From Gossypium raimondii (taxonomy: Eukaryota; Streptophyta; Magnoliopsida; Malvales; Malvaceae), in assembly GCF_025698545.1 (NCBI RefSeq), contig NC_068566.1:47099192-47163191 (forward strand): 64,000 bases of DNA, written 5' to 3'. This document shows positions 10,968 through 23,739 of this stretch, in pieces. The notes beneath the pieces were generated by a model. That model saw only the letters and a program-made list of their open reading frames with translations, ran no database searches and was not told where the DNA came from. Each line of letters starts with the position of its first letter. The first letter of the stretch is position 1. The translations under genes were made by a program, and so were the position numbers.

Positions 10968-11040
10968 GCTTACGATTGCAGAGTAGAGACTTGTTATGCC
11001 GTCGCAGAAATCTTTTATCACTTTTTTCTCAAAACTTTTA
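10968..11040 (-). other. Upstream, probably non-coding, first exon of copy A
   Basis: Sequence equivalent to AACAAGTCTCTACTCTGCAA is followed by a donor (ATC/GTAAGC, intron starting at 10973). The same short exon is present at copy D (near 27440-27475) and at copy G (39543-39567). In A and D the frame that would continue into exon 2 lacks an ATG, so it is likely 5' UTR there. Confidence 0.55.
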
Positions 11041-11050
11041 TTTCTGATGC

Positions 11051-11070
11051 ATTCGCACGATCGTGCGAAT
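11051..11070. promoter_or_regulatory. Perfect 20-bp palindrome upstream of copy A
   Basis: ATTCGCACGATCGTGCGAAT reads the same on both strands. It sits roughly 75 bases upstream of the first splice donor. Copy D has a near-perfect counterpart at the same relative place. It could be a binding site for a dimeric regulator; that is inference from symmetry and conservation. Confidence 0.55.
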
Positions 11071-11399
11071 TTCGCTTTTCTGAACTATTCGAAAAAATAT
11101 TAAAAAGAAATTGATTCAATCCCAAATTTTGAAAAAGTAGTCTATTTTCCATATGTGTGTTCACAATAATCTGCATTTACTGTTGAAGTTATCAATAATT
11201 CTCGTTTATCCTGTTTGAGAAAATTTAAGTTGATACGTTTGCAGGGGTATTGCCAAGGGTGCGTTAGCAAATGTCAGCTAAAAAATTAAATTACTCAACT
11301 TTCAATAAAAAAAAATTCCTCTAAACTATAAAAAGTTATATTTTAATCACTAATATTTTTTAGTGAAAAATAATAAATAGAAATACAATGTATCAACTA

Positions 11400-13080
11400 T
11401 TGAGCCTCTAAAGGTTTTGTCTTGTTGGATAGCTCTAACCACTAAATCAGAAGGTACTTCAAATATCTGAAGGGGTCTGCCAAGAGAAATTAATCTTTGT
11501 CAATTGATTTGCAATTAAATTACACTCTCTAGGAACATACTTAATTTTCCATTGACCTACAAAATGCAAAATAGGTTTAACTCTTCTAAACAAGGTAATA
11601 CTAGAGTCCATTGACTCCTCCATGGACAAGGCACTAACCACCTCAAGGTTATCTGTCTAAATCCTGACTTTCTTGTAGTCCTTATTTAATAAAATGAGAA
11701 TTTCATCAAGAATACTCCAAAGTTCTGCCTCCAAAGGCGAACATCTGCCTAAATAATGATTAAAGCCCAAAATCCAATTGTCAACCTAATCACGAACCAC
11801 CCCACCCATGGATGCATTTCCGGAAGCTCTAGCCATTGCTCCATCAGAAAATAAATAGATCCAATTGCCTTTATAATGGGAATGAATTTTCGAATTTGGT
11901 GAACTAGGCTTGGCCTCATTTAGAAAAGGTTCAAATTGTTAGGCCCAATTGAGAGAGACTTTTACAATTTCATAAGTCGTCTAGTTAATGTTTTGGAAGA
12001 TGAAAAGATTCATGTTCTTCCAAATTCTCCAAGTAATTAATCCAAATAAGCTTGACCAAGTAATTTCCTTATCCTGCATCTTAAAATGGCAACAAAGGTT
12101 AGTGGAAAACCAATTTTGAAGGAATCAGAAAAAAAACCTAATTTGTATCTTAGGAAGGACTACAAGCTTCCATGCTTCCTTAGCCATCAAATAGTCTCGG
12201 AGTACATGCATAATGTCCTTAGTATCATGATCACATAAAGAGCACGCAGTGTTCTGCCCAATTCCTCTCTTAACGCGCTTTGAATTAGTAAGAAGCCTCT
12301 GTTTGACCACAAACCAAAGAAAAAGACGAACTCTCTGTGGGCTTTGATATTTCCAAATAGACTTTCAACTATCATCTTTAGGACTCCAAGAATCTTCTTT
12401 TAAAGCCCAATAAGCATTATGAACAGAAAAAGACCCTCAATCAGATTGAGCCCAAATGATCCCATCCTCTCCACCAATAGAGTGAGAATGGGGGATACTT
12501 ACTATACGCTTTATCACGTCATCAGGTAGCCAAATACGAAGCAAATCAACTTTCCAAGAACCATCAAGAAGAACCCAATCCCTCAAAGTGCTCTCCAAAC
12601 CGAGGCTTGCATGAGCTGGGACATAAGAAAAAAGAGGACCAACTTCCAGTATCCAAGAATCTTTCCAACAACAAATTATAGAGCCATCACCTACAGACTA
12701 CATAAGATCCTCACAAAAAAGGGTCACACCTTAGAAAGGGAACGGCAAAGATGAGAGCATTGATTTTTGTGGATAGAATTTGGAAGCTGATTCTTCCACC
12801 CATATTTCGAATAAAGGACACAAACTCATAAAGCACCCTTTGTAGAGACTAGATTGAACCCAATCTTCATAAGGAAGGAATTATTTTGGTCTTGAAGGTG
12901 CTGAAACCCAAGGCCCCTCAAGACCTAAGCTAACAAATGGACTCCCAATCTACTTTTGGATGCCCAGCAGAACCCCTCAAGACCTAAGCTAACAAATGGA
13001 CTCCCAATCTACTTTTGGATGCCCAGCAGAACCACCCCAAATGAACTGCCTTGCTATCTTCTCTCCTTTCGGGATTAACA
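11400..13080 (-). mobile_element. 3' part of a degenerate L1-type LINE
   Basis: Reading the minus strand from high to low coordinates: a late reverse-transcriptase region near 13070-13010 (RQFIWGGSAGHPKVDWESIC), a zf-RVT-like segment near 12300-12180 (CSLCDHDTKDIMHVLRDY), and an RNase H-like end near 11640-11460 (WKIKYVPRECNLIANQLTK). This is the order at the C-terminus of plant LINE ORF2. Stops and frameshifts are frequent, so it is dead. It lies directly upstream of copy A. Confidence 0.8.
12914..13031. repeat. Perfect 59-bp tandem duplication inside the LINE
   Basis: 12914-12972 and 12973-13031 are identical (starting CCCCTCAAGACCTAAGC). The perfect identity in an otherwise decayed element points to a recent duplication or an assembly slip. 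Confidence 0.85.
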
Positions 13081-13260
13081 AGGACTGCATAAAGTAGTTT
13101 GAACTATTAAAAGAAATGAACATTAGCACTATACTCTTATTATGTTTTATACTTATTTTAATCAAAAGATAAAAAATATCTATATTTCAATTAACTAACC
13201 AAATTAACCAAAATATTTCAATACAATTAATGTATTTAAAAAAACTTCAATTTAGTTTGC

Positions 13261-15660
13261 CGAAACCACCTTTTTAGATTTAAAAAATGGGGATCGACTT
13301 TAAAAAAAGGAAAATGGGAGTCGCCACCGATCTTATATTGAGGTGTGATCGGTTCACCATTAAAAATGATTTTGGTCTGCGAAATTTGAGAAAACAAGTT
13401 CGAGAGTCGGTTATGTACGAGGAAGGGTTAGCACCCTCGTAACACCCCAAAATTAGTACCAAATTGATTGTTTAATGTCTTAGTGTTGAAACTTTGAAAA
13501 GATTTTAAAATACGATCTTTGGGTGAGAAAACTTGAATGAACTAAATTGAACGATAAGACTCACTTATTTCGAAAAAATAAATTGTCACACTCAATGAGT
13601 TAGGGTGCTACAATTCAATCTTTAAAATTAAATTTGTCCCTTTTTTTTAAAGAAAATCATGAACTTTAAGAAGGTTATTTGATTATTTAAGTCAATCGAG
13701 AAATCAGAGTCCAGTAAGTTAGGGTTCAATTTCTCGAAATTCTTAAACATCAAATATTGCCTTTATTTTAAAATCGAGATAACAAAATGTCATATCCAGT
13801 AAGTTAGGATCCAACATTTTGAAATCTTAAAAACTTTATTTTTAACAAAATTGTATGGTTTTAACAAAATGAACACTTGATGATCTAAGTTTATCGAGAA
13901 AAATTGAAGCTCAGTAAGTTAGGGCACGATTCTCTCGAGAACTTATGAACACTAAGCGTTTTTAGTAGTTTTGCAATAAAACTATTATAATGTTTAAATA
14001 AAAATGCAATTCTTACAAACAATATAATTGAATAATCATATATAAAGCAAACGATAAATAGAAAACTAAATTTACAACATGGAGCAATCAAACATATAAT
14101 GTATCAACATTAATAATCAAATGAACAAATGATCCACCCTAAAGATATTTTGATTATAAACAAAATGATGATAATTGATGTGAAAACCTAAAATAATTTA
14201 ATCTCAAGTAAACTAATTAAAATAATCGAATGAATAAATTTTAAAACATGGAGTATAAAATTTTATAAGTTACGAATCATAATATATTTTGTACACACAT
14301 ATACACCTAAAATAATTTCATATAATTTATTATATATAATAAATACTATTATTGTGAAAACAAAATGTGGAATTCTAAAATATAATATCGAGAAATATAA
14401 AGTAACATATCAAATCTTCAAAATATATTAAGTGTGATAAAATAAATAATAACGTATCAATTTGGAAAAACAAAAGTATATAGAAATTTTTTTACAAAGG
14501 TTAGTAAATTTGGAACATATTGATAATAATTTTAAAAGAATAGTATATCACATCTTAGAAATTATACTAATAATAAGTTTAAAAATAATATTAAGTTTAA
14601 ATATTAAAATAATGTAGAAAATAACTATGTCAAAATAATAATTAAATATATCTAACAACAAATATGTAAAAGTTAAATTTCAACTAGAATAGAAAAACGA
14701 ACTAAATTATTAATCGATTCAAATTTAAGGGACCAAAACGGCAATTAAATGCAAAAATAAATAATCAAAACCAAACACAAAAAACGGCACCGTTTAAATA
14801 TGGATCAAAATGGAATCGAAACCAAATGTGTGGTACAAATTGAAAAAAATAAACAAAATCAAATTGAAACAACACAAAAAAAGGGACTTGTCGTGCAAAT
14901 AGACCGAAAAACCCAAGTGCGCGGATCCTGCCCTCGGGTCCCTTTCATGCGCCGCTCGGCGGTTCATCGCCCCCTTCGGAGACTCTCCGAACCTTACCCC
15001 CAAACTCCGATGAAGACGGAGAAAGAGCAAAAGATCCAGTCACGAGGTACGCCTTTTCTTTTCGTTTTATATTTCCCTCTTTAATAAACGTTTCATGAAC
15101 GCAAAGATCAAAAAAGAAGAAGTAAATAACAAATAGCAAAAAATGAAAAAGAAAAACCAGAAACCCAAAAAATCACCTTTTGTTTTTCAATTTTTGTATT
15201 CTCGATTGTATATTGAATGCGTGTGTGAGGGTTTTTTTTTCGTATCCCCCTTTACAAAGGCCTTTTTGCTCTTTTTTATAGGCCGAAAATCTAAAACAAA
15301 AATAAATAAAAAAGAATACAATTTTCTTTTTCTTTGCTGCTTTTTTTCGTTTGCATTTGCTGCAGGTACGGCCGTACAGTGTCAGGGACGTGGCCAGCCT
15401 GGAGAAGGCGCGCGTGAACCTGGCGCAGAGGCGCAGCACGCGCAGGGGTCTGACTCAGCTGCATTGTTCATCTTTCGTTTGTTGCAGAAATGGCCGTACG
15501 ATGACATGGCAAGGCGCAGCGCGTGGAGGCGTAGGGAGAAGGAGGCGCACGAGACCCTTACTGAATATTAATCGAATATTCGGTTCAAATATTAATCGAA
15601 CCAACCATTTGAACAATACAATCGAGACCCTTACTGAATGCTTTTAACTGGACCGATTAA
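13261..15660. mobile_element. LTR-like retroelement segment, unclassified
   Basis: The left part has a GGGAGTCGCCACCGATC phrase and a diverged motif (AGTAAGTTAGG, then TTCTCGA-like) repeated near 13597, 13714, 13800 and 13913. A long AT-rich body follows, then pyrimidine-rich sequence near 15040-15360 and a GC-rich island at 15360-15560. The order resembles long plant gypsy LTRs and leaders. No terminal TG/CA pair or target duplication was found, so the borders are approximate. Confidence 0.4.
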
Positions 15661-15726
15661 ATTATCCAACGAATTCTACAATAATAAATTTAGAATTGAA
15701 TTGGAGTTTGTTCGTATATGAAATAC

Positions 15727-15900
15727 ACACAAAGTCCATGTAAACCATTCTTGGCAAAGCCAATCCTTGAATATCCTCTTGTAGCACTTGAGCAGGTCCT
15801 GCTGGCGGCACACTAAAAATTTGCATGCCAACATTCTGGTTTGAAGAAAGACAAAGCATCAGCTAGCCGATTCGCTTCCCTATGCACATTCTGAATTGAA
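15727..15900 (-). mobile_element. LINE RNase H tail remnant beside copy B
   Basis: The minus-strand translation contains PPAGPAQVLQEDIQGLALPR, the type of ending seen after the RNase H domain in plant LINEs. A longer relative lies at 31220-31560 beside copy E, and an inverted one beside F. Confidence 0.6.
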
Positions 15901-15929
15901 GTCAGCAAAGCCAAACCATTCTTCCAAGT

Positions 15930-17815
15930 TGTAAAAACTCTTGATTCAAACACAAAAACATCCCACTAAACCATTAAAAGATTCTATTCCAACGTCAAAT
16001 AGATTTCGACTTACTTGACCGCAATAACAAGTAGCAATTAGTCAAGCCGTGGTTTCTTGGCCAGCTTCAGTCTGCCTTCTCTTTTTCTTAGAGAAGCACA
16101 AGCAATTACTGAGATTTATAAATATAGACACGAACCATAAATGAAAATTAGGGGTTGGAGTATTAACAGTTCATTCACTATTTGCACAATGTCCTTGAAA
16201 AGGATTTGCCAAGTTCAAAATGTCGTAGATCTTAACATAAGTCGTTGCTTGTTTCTTCTTGCCTTCTTGTGGTCACAAAAGACATTTTCCTGGATATGCA
16301 AAGTAGACAATTAATAATGATTTATCTGAAGAAAAGAAATGAGAGAAAGGAGACAAAAGACGAGATGATTGGTACCTGTCTGCATAAATTACGGCTAATA
16401 CACTGATGTAAATCATAAATGAAGCACTTTACCGTCCATCAGTCTGGCTTCTAAGTTAATAATTTTGATCTAAATCCAATATCTACTATTGCCATAGATA
16501 TCGCACTTAATACTATCGGTATAGTCTTCAGAACTGGATTCTTCGAGGGAAAAAGAAAACTTGATTCGCTTTGCTAAGAAAGCTTATTTGGTCCCTATCT
16601 GTTGAAATCAGCCAAGAAATATGGGCATGCACTTTGCAGCTTAAAAGACCATACACTCTGAGCATCAATTAGGAAAAACATTACGGTATGTTTATTGATT
16701 ATAAAAAAATGTCGAAGAGAGGGAAGAAACGACTGCAAACTAAACATTACCTAGTAAAATTTAAAAGTAAATTTCAAAAGAAAAGAACTTTCCCCGAATC
16801 AGACTGTTGAATTGAGTGAGGAAGGGGTTTGTAAATCTCAGCCCAATCTCGGCTCAAACTGAATTTGTTGACTGGAAAAGCATTTTTAGATTTGTTGTTA
16901 TCTGCTTCAAAAATGCATTTGTCAACAAATCCAGTCCGATCCAAGACACCGGAATACTGAACTGCATCTTGAATTAAGGGTCTTGGGGCGATTCATCGCT
17001 TCAAGCACCATCCACTATCAACATCCTTCCCCTATATAATATAAGCTTTGCAAAATAAAATACTGAAACAATTTAAAACAGATTATAAAAGAGATTGTGG
17101 ATCTTGGTTCATCGCTTCTTATACTATCTACTATCTACATCTCTGCAAAAATATATTAAAACAAAATATAAAAGACAGTGGTTGGTTCATTGCTTCTTTT
17201 ACCATCTACTATCTATTTCCTAAAAGTTACTAAAAAGAATTAGTAACAGAAACATCAGCAGATAAGGAAAAACAACTACAAAATTTGCATCTGTAACAGG
17301 AAACACCAAAATGGTGAGAATGAGACTCAAGACTAGAGTGATTTTGCTTACGGACGGGCAAAAACGGTAAAGAACAAAAATGACCTAAAGTGAAAAGAAC
17401 TCCCCACACAACTAAATAGCATTTATGTTCTCCAATAACAAAATTTACCCTTATATAAGGCAAATGGCCGAATGGCCTCAGGGTTTCAAATAGGGTAGGC
17501 ATAGTGGTTTCACAGCCGCTAATTCAAAATAGCAGCAGCATCCGCTACCGCTAAAGATCTCAATAGCTGCGTCAACATATTTTCAGATGTTCTTCGAAAC
17601 TAAGTAAATAGAGAAAGAGTACAAGATAAGGCGGAATCCAAAGTAGAAAATAAATTGTAGAGGAGTAACGTAGAGGCTGAGATAAGGTTATTGACACTGT
17701 AAGTAGAGATATTTTAGGGTTTCGAAATTTACCTTGCAAAAGAGGATTTGGATCTGAGTAATGGTGAGATCCTTGCTTGCCGGCCTACGCTGAGAGATGA
17801 GGGTAGGAAGGAGTT
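15930..17815 (-). pseudogene. CC-family copy B: relic
   Basis: The recognisable pieces are the end of the last exon (LKLAKKPRLD, stop at 16038-16040), an exon 5 remnant near 16180-16275 similar to copy H, an exon 4 remnant near 16800-17010, and a 5' exon ending at 17733 with donor GCAAG/GTAAATTTCG. The middle exons are too decayed for a model. The 5' exon matches that of copy E rather than those of A, D or G, so B and E form a subfamily. Confidence 0.6.
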
Positions 17816-17839
17816 TCCTTTTAAAGAAAATTTTACTAT

Positions 17840-19140
17840 TTTAGCCCCACAAAAATTTTTTTTGGAAAAATAAAAGTTGATTAATAATTTTAGCAAAAAT
17901 TAAATTAATTAATTTCATAATAATTGAAAGAAATGGAATTAAATCAACCCTGAAATTAAATACATGCAAATAATAAACTAAATAATAAAATAGATTTAAT
18001 TAAAAATAGGGACTAAAATGAATAAAAAAAACTAATAAAGCTTTACCGTGAAAAAATTCACTAATAAAGGACTGACCTAAATCAAATTTACAATTTAATT
18101 TTGAACCGGCAACAAAAAGTATATGCTAAACAGCGCAACAAAGGTACAAAGCAAAGGATAAAACCCTAAACTACAATAAAAATAAATGGGCCTATAATTA
18201 TTGGGCTCTACTTGGGTTTTAATTTTTGTTCCCTCTTACTTTTGTTTTGTTGTCATTCTCCCTTTTTTTTTATGATAATTTATGTATAATTTCGGTATGA
18301 TGGTTAATGTGTTCATCACCCCAAGTGTGATTTAGGTTTAAGTTGCATTAGTCGCATTACTGTTAGGACTTAATTTCAGTTTTATTAACACAGTTACATT
18401 TTAATTTAATATTCAAGTTTCATTTAATCCTTTCTCTTAATTCCAAATCTTGGTTCTTACCTTTTTTTTATCAACACGGTTCAAATAATTATAATTAAAA
18501 TAAATCCAATTTAAAATACAATCGAATTTAAAATCAAAGTATATTCGAACTTAGACTGAATAAATCTAAACACCACTCATGATTTTAGTTCAGAATAAAT
18601 CTAAAAAGAACCTAAACTAGAATTAATGGGCAGAACCTAAACAGCATTTTGCAATATGGTCCTTATATTCCATTAAAATGTAATACTGCGACATGATAAT
18701 ATTGTATCACATTATCACTTGGGCTTATTTAATTTTTAAAATTTTCAAGTGATGAATTGACATAATCTCTTATTATCACATCATCACACATTAACAGAAT
18801 TTAAGTTCATGGACCAAATTAGAAAGAATTCAATGATGACTAAGATGAGACATGAGTGCTTGATATAATTTTTCTTTCATAGGGCTCAAGCTTGAAGGAC
18901 AAAACATGGGTACTTAACATTATCGATTCGTAACATTTTAATCATTGTGTCCAACCCAACTAAGTCTAGCATGACAGAAGTTCTATTTTAATTATTTACA
19001 CATAATTGTTTATTATTATATTGTGAAATATTATATTAACAGTTATAAAGTACTAAAGTAATGGATCTTTGTAGGTTAGTTAAAGTTAATTTTATTGACA
19101 TGACATGTGATTGTCTGGGTATATGCTTCATTAATTACTC
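17840..19140. other. AT-rich spacer with repeat fragments
   Basis: There is no gene. Around 18030-18215 lies a partial copy of the repeat found at 19150-20010 (CTAATAAAGCTTTACC, then TTTTGAACCGGCAACAA). Confidence 0.5.
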
Positions 19141-19149
19141 AAAAAGAAA

Positions 19150-20010
19150 TCACTAGTGAAGCTTTACCAGGAAAAAATACTAATAAAGAGTTATAATCGA
19201 ATATAAAAGCCCAAGGAGCTAAATTGGAAATAACCCAATTTTATTTTGAACCGGCAACAATAGTAAAAGCAAAAAGATAAAACCCTAAACTATAACAAAA
19301 ACAAATGGGCCTGAAAGTATTGGGCTCTACTTGGGTTTTAGTTTTTATTGGTTTTACCTTTGTTTTGTTGGCATTCTCTTGTTTATCTTTGAAAAAATTC
19401 TTCCCAAATTGTTGGGTATAGATACTAGTTGTTACATTTTTGGTTAGTTGGTAGAGGGTGAAACCAAGAAATTGTTTTAAAGAGGGCAAAAAATAAGTAA
19501 AATTTAAAGAAACAATATGTAATTTTGTTATATTAATTTGTGATTTCTTAAACACTAAAGGACCATATAAATAATTTTTTATTTTTAAGGGTCAAGACTA
19601 TTGCCTATATCTCCTTTCGACTCGCTGCTGGTTGGTGCAATTATAACTAGAATGAACCCAATTCCAAGTACAAAAAGACTTAAAACCGAAACAACTCTAA
19701 ACATGGTACACTAATGGTAAGACTTAAACTCGAAACACATCTAGATACCCAAACTAAAATCTATGCATGGTGACAACTTGAACCACTAGCCATAAACCAT
19801 CACCTTATCAGGGATCTATTTGTAAAGTATTGAACTCTTAATAAGAATAATCAAGAATAAGTAACTCTAAAAACCAAAATAATCCATAACATGAACATAG
19901 AGTTCATATTACTCTTTGAAGTTTTAGACTCTTGATAACAAACCAAAATTCAAACACAAACCCTCACACAGAAAATATACTGTCTGTATCGTCAGTTCAT
20001 CAACATCCCA
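19150..20010. repeat. Flanking repeat R1, shared with 59940-60823
   Basis: An ~860-bp segment that includes GAAGCTTTACCAGGAAAAAA, TTTTATTTTGAACCGGCAAC and GGGCTCTACTTGGGTTTTAG recurs at 59940-60823, with partial copies near 18030 and 34166-34330. At 19880-20010 it merges into the downstream flank of copy C. It therefore marks duplicated CC-family loci. Confidence 0.75.
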
Positions 20011-20063
20011 ACAAACCATTAAGATTGTGTTTCAAAGGCAAAAAGACTTTGACCTATTGTTAC

Positions 20064-21830
20064 TCAGTTAAAGTAAAGAAAAGAAGCAATTACATAACTC
20101 GTGGCCTCTTCTGCGTCCCAGCCAGCTTCATTTTTTTTTCTTTCCTCCTTCTCGATCCCTTCTTTCAATCTCTTCACCTCTGCTTGATCCTCCAACATTT
20201 CACGAGCCTTTGCCAACTTATTGATGATGTTTTGCACCTTTGCCTCTATATCTGTGATGTCTTTTAGCTCAAGCATCTCTGGGTTACTTTTTATTTTATG
20301 ATCAACTTCAGCTAGTGAGGTCATAATGATGCTCTGAATATCTGCAGGACTAAATAAGAAAGTTGTTATCAGTATGAGGGTTTTTTTTGAAATATCTCAG
20401 TGAGCACATTACATTGTGTTCATAAATGTTGTACCCTGGGACAACAGACTTCTTCTCTTGTGACAGTTTCATATTGTCTTGATTTGCCCTGGCATCACTG
20501 CTGCCTTCACCCAAATCATAGTATATCTCGTTGTCTACAAAACATAAAGGTAACCAATACAAGTAAAAAGGCTAGGGTTTTATAAAACCATTAAGTTTGT
20601 TATACTGACGGTTTAAGTATGTCCAGAACAAATTGTCCAAATCACAAGAAGGACTTGTATAATTTGGCACGGGAAAGTCCAGCAGAAACTGAGAAGCCTA
20701 TAGGAAAAAGAGAATCAGATAATGATCCAAAAAAAAGCAGATCAAATAAAGAAAATGATGCCAAAACTTAACATATCAAATTTATATCCTTTATTTGGTG
20801 AGTCTGCCTCATGATAACCCTGTAAAATGTAAACAGCAACTGCATAGAATTAAAACTTGACGACTTTCCTACTCAGGATTTTTTGTGTCAGTGTTCGTCT
20901 GATATTTCTTGTTTTGATTTGGTCTCTTATGAACAAGTGGGAATCAATCAAACAGTGTTGAAATGACAGTATGAAGTTTAAATGCTTATACTCTCTAGTA
21001 GTATCTCTCCTATAGTAATACTGAATTTTTTAAACTGGAACATAAAACTTGAATGCACAGTATGATCTCCAATGCATGATTGCATATTCAAGTCGAATAA
21101 AGGTCATAAATTTGCTCTGTAAAACTCAAAATTCAGTCCTTACCATCTCTTGTTTTGTTTGTTGCGGTTTCCATATTAGTTTCACTACTATCTCCCCACA
21201 TATGCCAAGGTTAAATTTACCTCCTTTGCTGGTTCCTCTTGATCGATCACCTACATTTGTAATATATAGATGGATAACAAAGTAAAAGAAAGAACAGAAC
21301 ACGAGATGAAATAAAAATTAGTATATATCCATCACTCGAAGATTGTTTCTCGATGAACTTACCCCATTGTCCATATGAACTCAATAACACCAAGACACAT
21401 TACCGACAAAGTAAAGTTATGCCTCAACTAGTCTTTATTAACCTGATGACAAGGTTGTTATACTAAGTTACAAACTTATTGTTCAATTATTTAACATGGT
21501 ATCACAAAAGGGTCTACCGTTCCTTTTGCCATATATAATCCCTAGTTCTTACGTCAGGGTTGTTGTGAATCTCGGCTCCTTTCCCAGTGTCGGGGGCAGA
21601 GGAAGGTAGAGTATTAACTGTTCATCCTCTTTTTGCACAAGATCTCCTTGAATACTAAGAGGATTTGTTAGCTTTTGGTTGGTAATAAGCCGTAGCATTT
21701 CAACACAAGAATTCAAAACGTTGTTTAGCATTTTTGTGACTGTGCCGAAAACCTTTTCCTCTTTTATTAATTGTTGCATTTGGTCCACAATGGCCTCTTT
21801 CTGCGTTGCCGGAATAGGAAATGAACAATG
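20064..21830 (-). pseudogene. CC-family copy C: 5'-truncated pseudogene
   Basis: Predicted pieces: an exon 5 remnant at about 21570-21805 (EAIVDQMQQLIKEEKVFG), an extra exon at 21144-21250 with an in-frame TAG, exon 6 ending near 20771 where the donor GTAAGT has become TTAAGT, exon 7 at 20610-20697, exon 8 at 20435-20534 and exon 9 at 20064-20349. The last exon is frameshifted in an A run near 20131-20139, which loses the expected QKRPRV ending. Exons 1-4 are missing; sequence next to 21980 is a LINE tail. Because of the lost donor and the stop, it is called a pseudogene. Confidence 0.7.
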
Positions 21831-21977
21831 ATATATCAAAGTTAATTCTATTGATCTAAAATGTCTAAATCCACCATAGCTAAGTCCAAACCCAAGCAAA
21901 GGTTGTGAACATTTTACAATAGGTGAGCACTTTTGATCTAAAATGTTTGTATTGCATGGGAAAAAGATTAGAGACAC

Positions 21978-22305
21978 ATGGAGATTGAATGCGACAATGC
22001 ACTACTTGTAGAGTCTGTTCTTATGGGTAGTGCTGCCAGTAGTAACCAAGTTGAATTATGTTTAATCAATGTTTACCTTACGATGAATTGAAAGATAAGA
22101 ATCCGTCATATTCCTAGATCTCAGAATATGACTGCTGATCGAATGACGAAATGTACTTATGATAATCGGTTTGGGTTGAAGCTTTTTTGAGGATCTCCCA
22201 ATTTTAGTTCAAGAGATTTTACAATTAGAAGTGATTTCCTAAGTAGAGTTGTGTGATTTCATTATTTTCGCTTAATGTTGTTTATTTCTACTAAAAAAAG
22301 ATGGG
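21978..22305 (+). mobile_element. LINE 3' tail, plus strand
   Basis: The plus strand translates to HIPRSQNMTADRMTK followed by a GLKLF-like stretch and a stop, the C-terminal signature of a plant LINE RNase H domain. It ends near an A-rich tract (CTACTAAAAAAAG). It abuts the truncated 5' side of copy C. Confidence 0.7.
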
Positions 22306-22310
22306 TGTTA

Positions 22311-23430
22311 AAAAGTACATAATATATATTATATAAAATAATATATTACATAATAAAATTTTAACAATTTTATCAATTTTTTCACTAATGATTATAAGGA
22401 ATTTTGAGTAAAATAATTTTAAAAAACCTAAAAGAAATTAGCATCATTACCCTTCACTTCTATTATAAAAAATGCTAGACTTTAATGATTAGATTTAACA
22501 ATAGAAATATCACTAGTAAAAATCATCTAAAAATAAAATTCAAAGTATGTACACACCCAAATTACTTCCTCAAGTTTTCTTTCTCCTTTGTTTACTTTCG
22601 AATTATTATCAATGTTTTTTATTTATTAATTTTATATTTGATATCTAGATCTAATGAGTTGAAATATTGGTGTTTGAAATTTGAAAGAATTTAAGTAAAA
22701 TATTAAATTTTAAATAAGTTTAGCACTTATTTAAAATATGGATCGAGTTTAGACTTTAAAATTTAAGGTTTGGCTCACTGTTTCTTAAATTTGTAAGGTT
22801 TTATATTATGTTATTTTATATATTATGTAATTTATAACATAAAAATTAAATCTATAGTAATATATAATATTGTAAACATTAGAAAACATTAAAATAAATA
22901 TATATAAAAGTTTAACAAATAAAAAATACATAGATTATTAAATATTAAATTAGGAATAATACAAACATTCTTTAAAAATAATATGGGTGAGTTTAAGACG
23001 GGTTTAGATTAGTCGTTTACAAATATAAATAGATTTAAGCAAATTTTAGGCACATATTTCAATTCAGATCGACCTAAGCTTAATAAGTATAAAATTTGTT
23101 AATGTTATGCTTAGATCCGATCCGAACTCAATGCAATGCATCAACACCTCTATTGATATTTACCGACAAAGGGAAAAAAGTGTTTAACTTCGTATGATTA
23201 CTTTTTAGGTATTCTTGAAGTAGGTCGCAAGCAAAACATTTTTATTACTTTGAAAAGTTGTGAGAAAGTTATGATCAAAATTTTTGTAATTAAATCAGTG
23301 GTCAAATTAATTAAATCACCGATTAAATTAAATAAATTAATAAAAAAATTTAAAATTTTGATTCAATTACGTAATTCAATCAATCACAACTATTTAACTG
23401 ATTTTTAATTTAACCAATTTGAATGCTACA
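22311..23430. other. AT-rich spacer with interspersed repeat
   Basis: There is no gene. At 22740-23110 lies a diverged copy of the repeat described at 2811. The stretch near 23400-23520 resembles 6350-6470, downstream of copy A. Confidence 0.5.
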
Positions 23431-23569
23431 ACTGATATTAAAATCTAAAATCGGAACCTTCTCGGTCTCACCAAACTTGCAACTTGCTCTAAATCAAGAG
23501 CATAACTTCCTTGGCTAATCAAATATAAACTCACACAACCCAGTTACATATCTTGAAAGCTCCCAATAG

Positions 23570-23735
23570 ACCATTGAGATTCAAACACAAAAACATACTC
23601 TGTATCCTCAGTTCATAAATATTCCAATAAACCATTGAGATTCAAAACCATCAGACAAACACTTACTGTTTGTATCTTCAGTTCATCAACATCCTCAATA
23701 AACCATGGACAATGTATTTTAAAAAAGCAAATTAC
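23570..23735 (-). repeat. 76-bp minisatellite downstream of copy D
   Basis: About two diverged units with CAGTTCATAAATATTCCAAT and CAGTTCATCAACATCC cores, in the same position relative to the gene as at copies A and G. Confidence 0.6.
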
Positions 23736-23739
23736 TGGT

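Noticed and set aside
14794..15647. Several overlapping frames of 80-140 codons on both strands
   Set aside because: Mutually overlapping, no recognisable domain, inside LTR-like sequence with pyrimidine-rich and GC-rich patches. Composition explains their openness.
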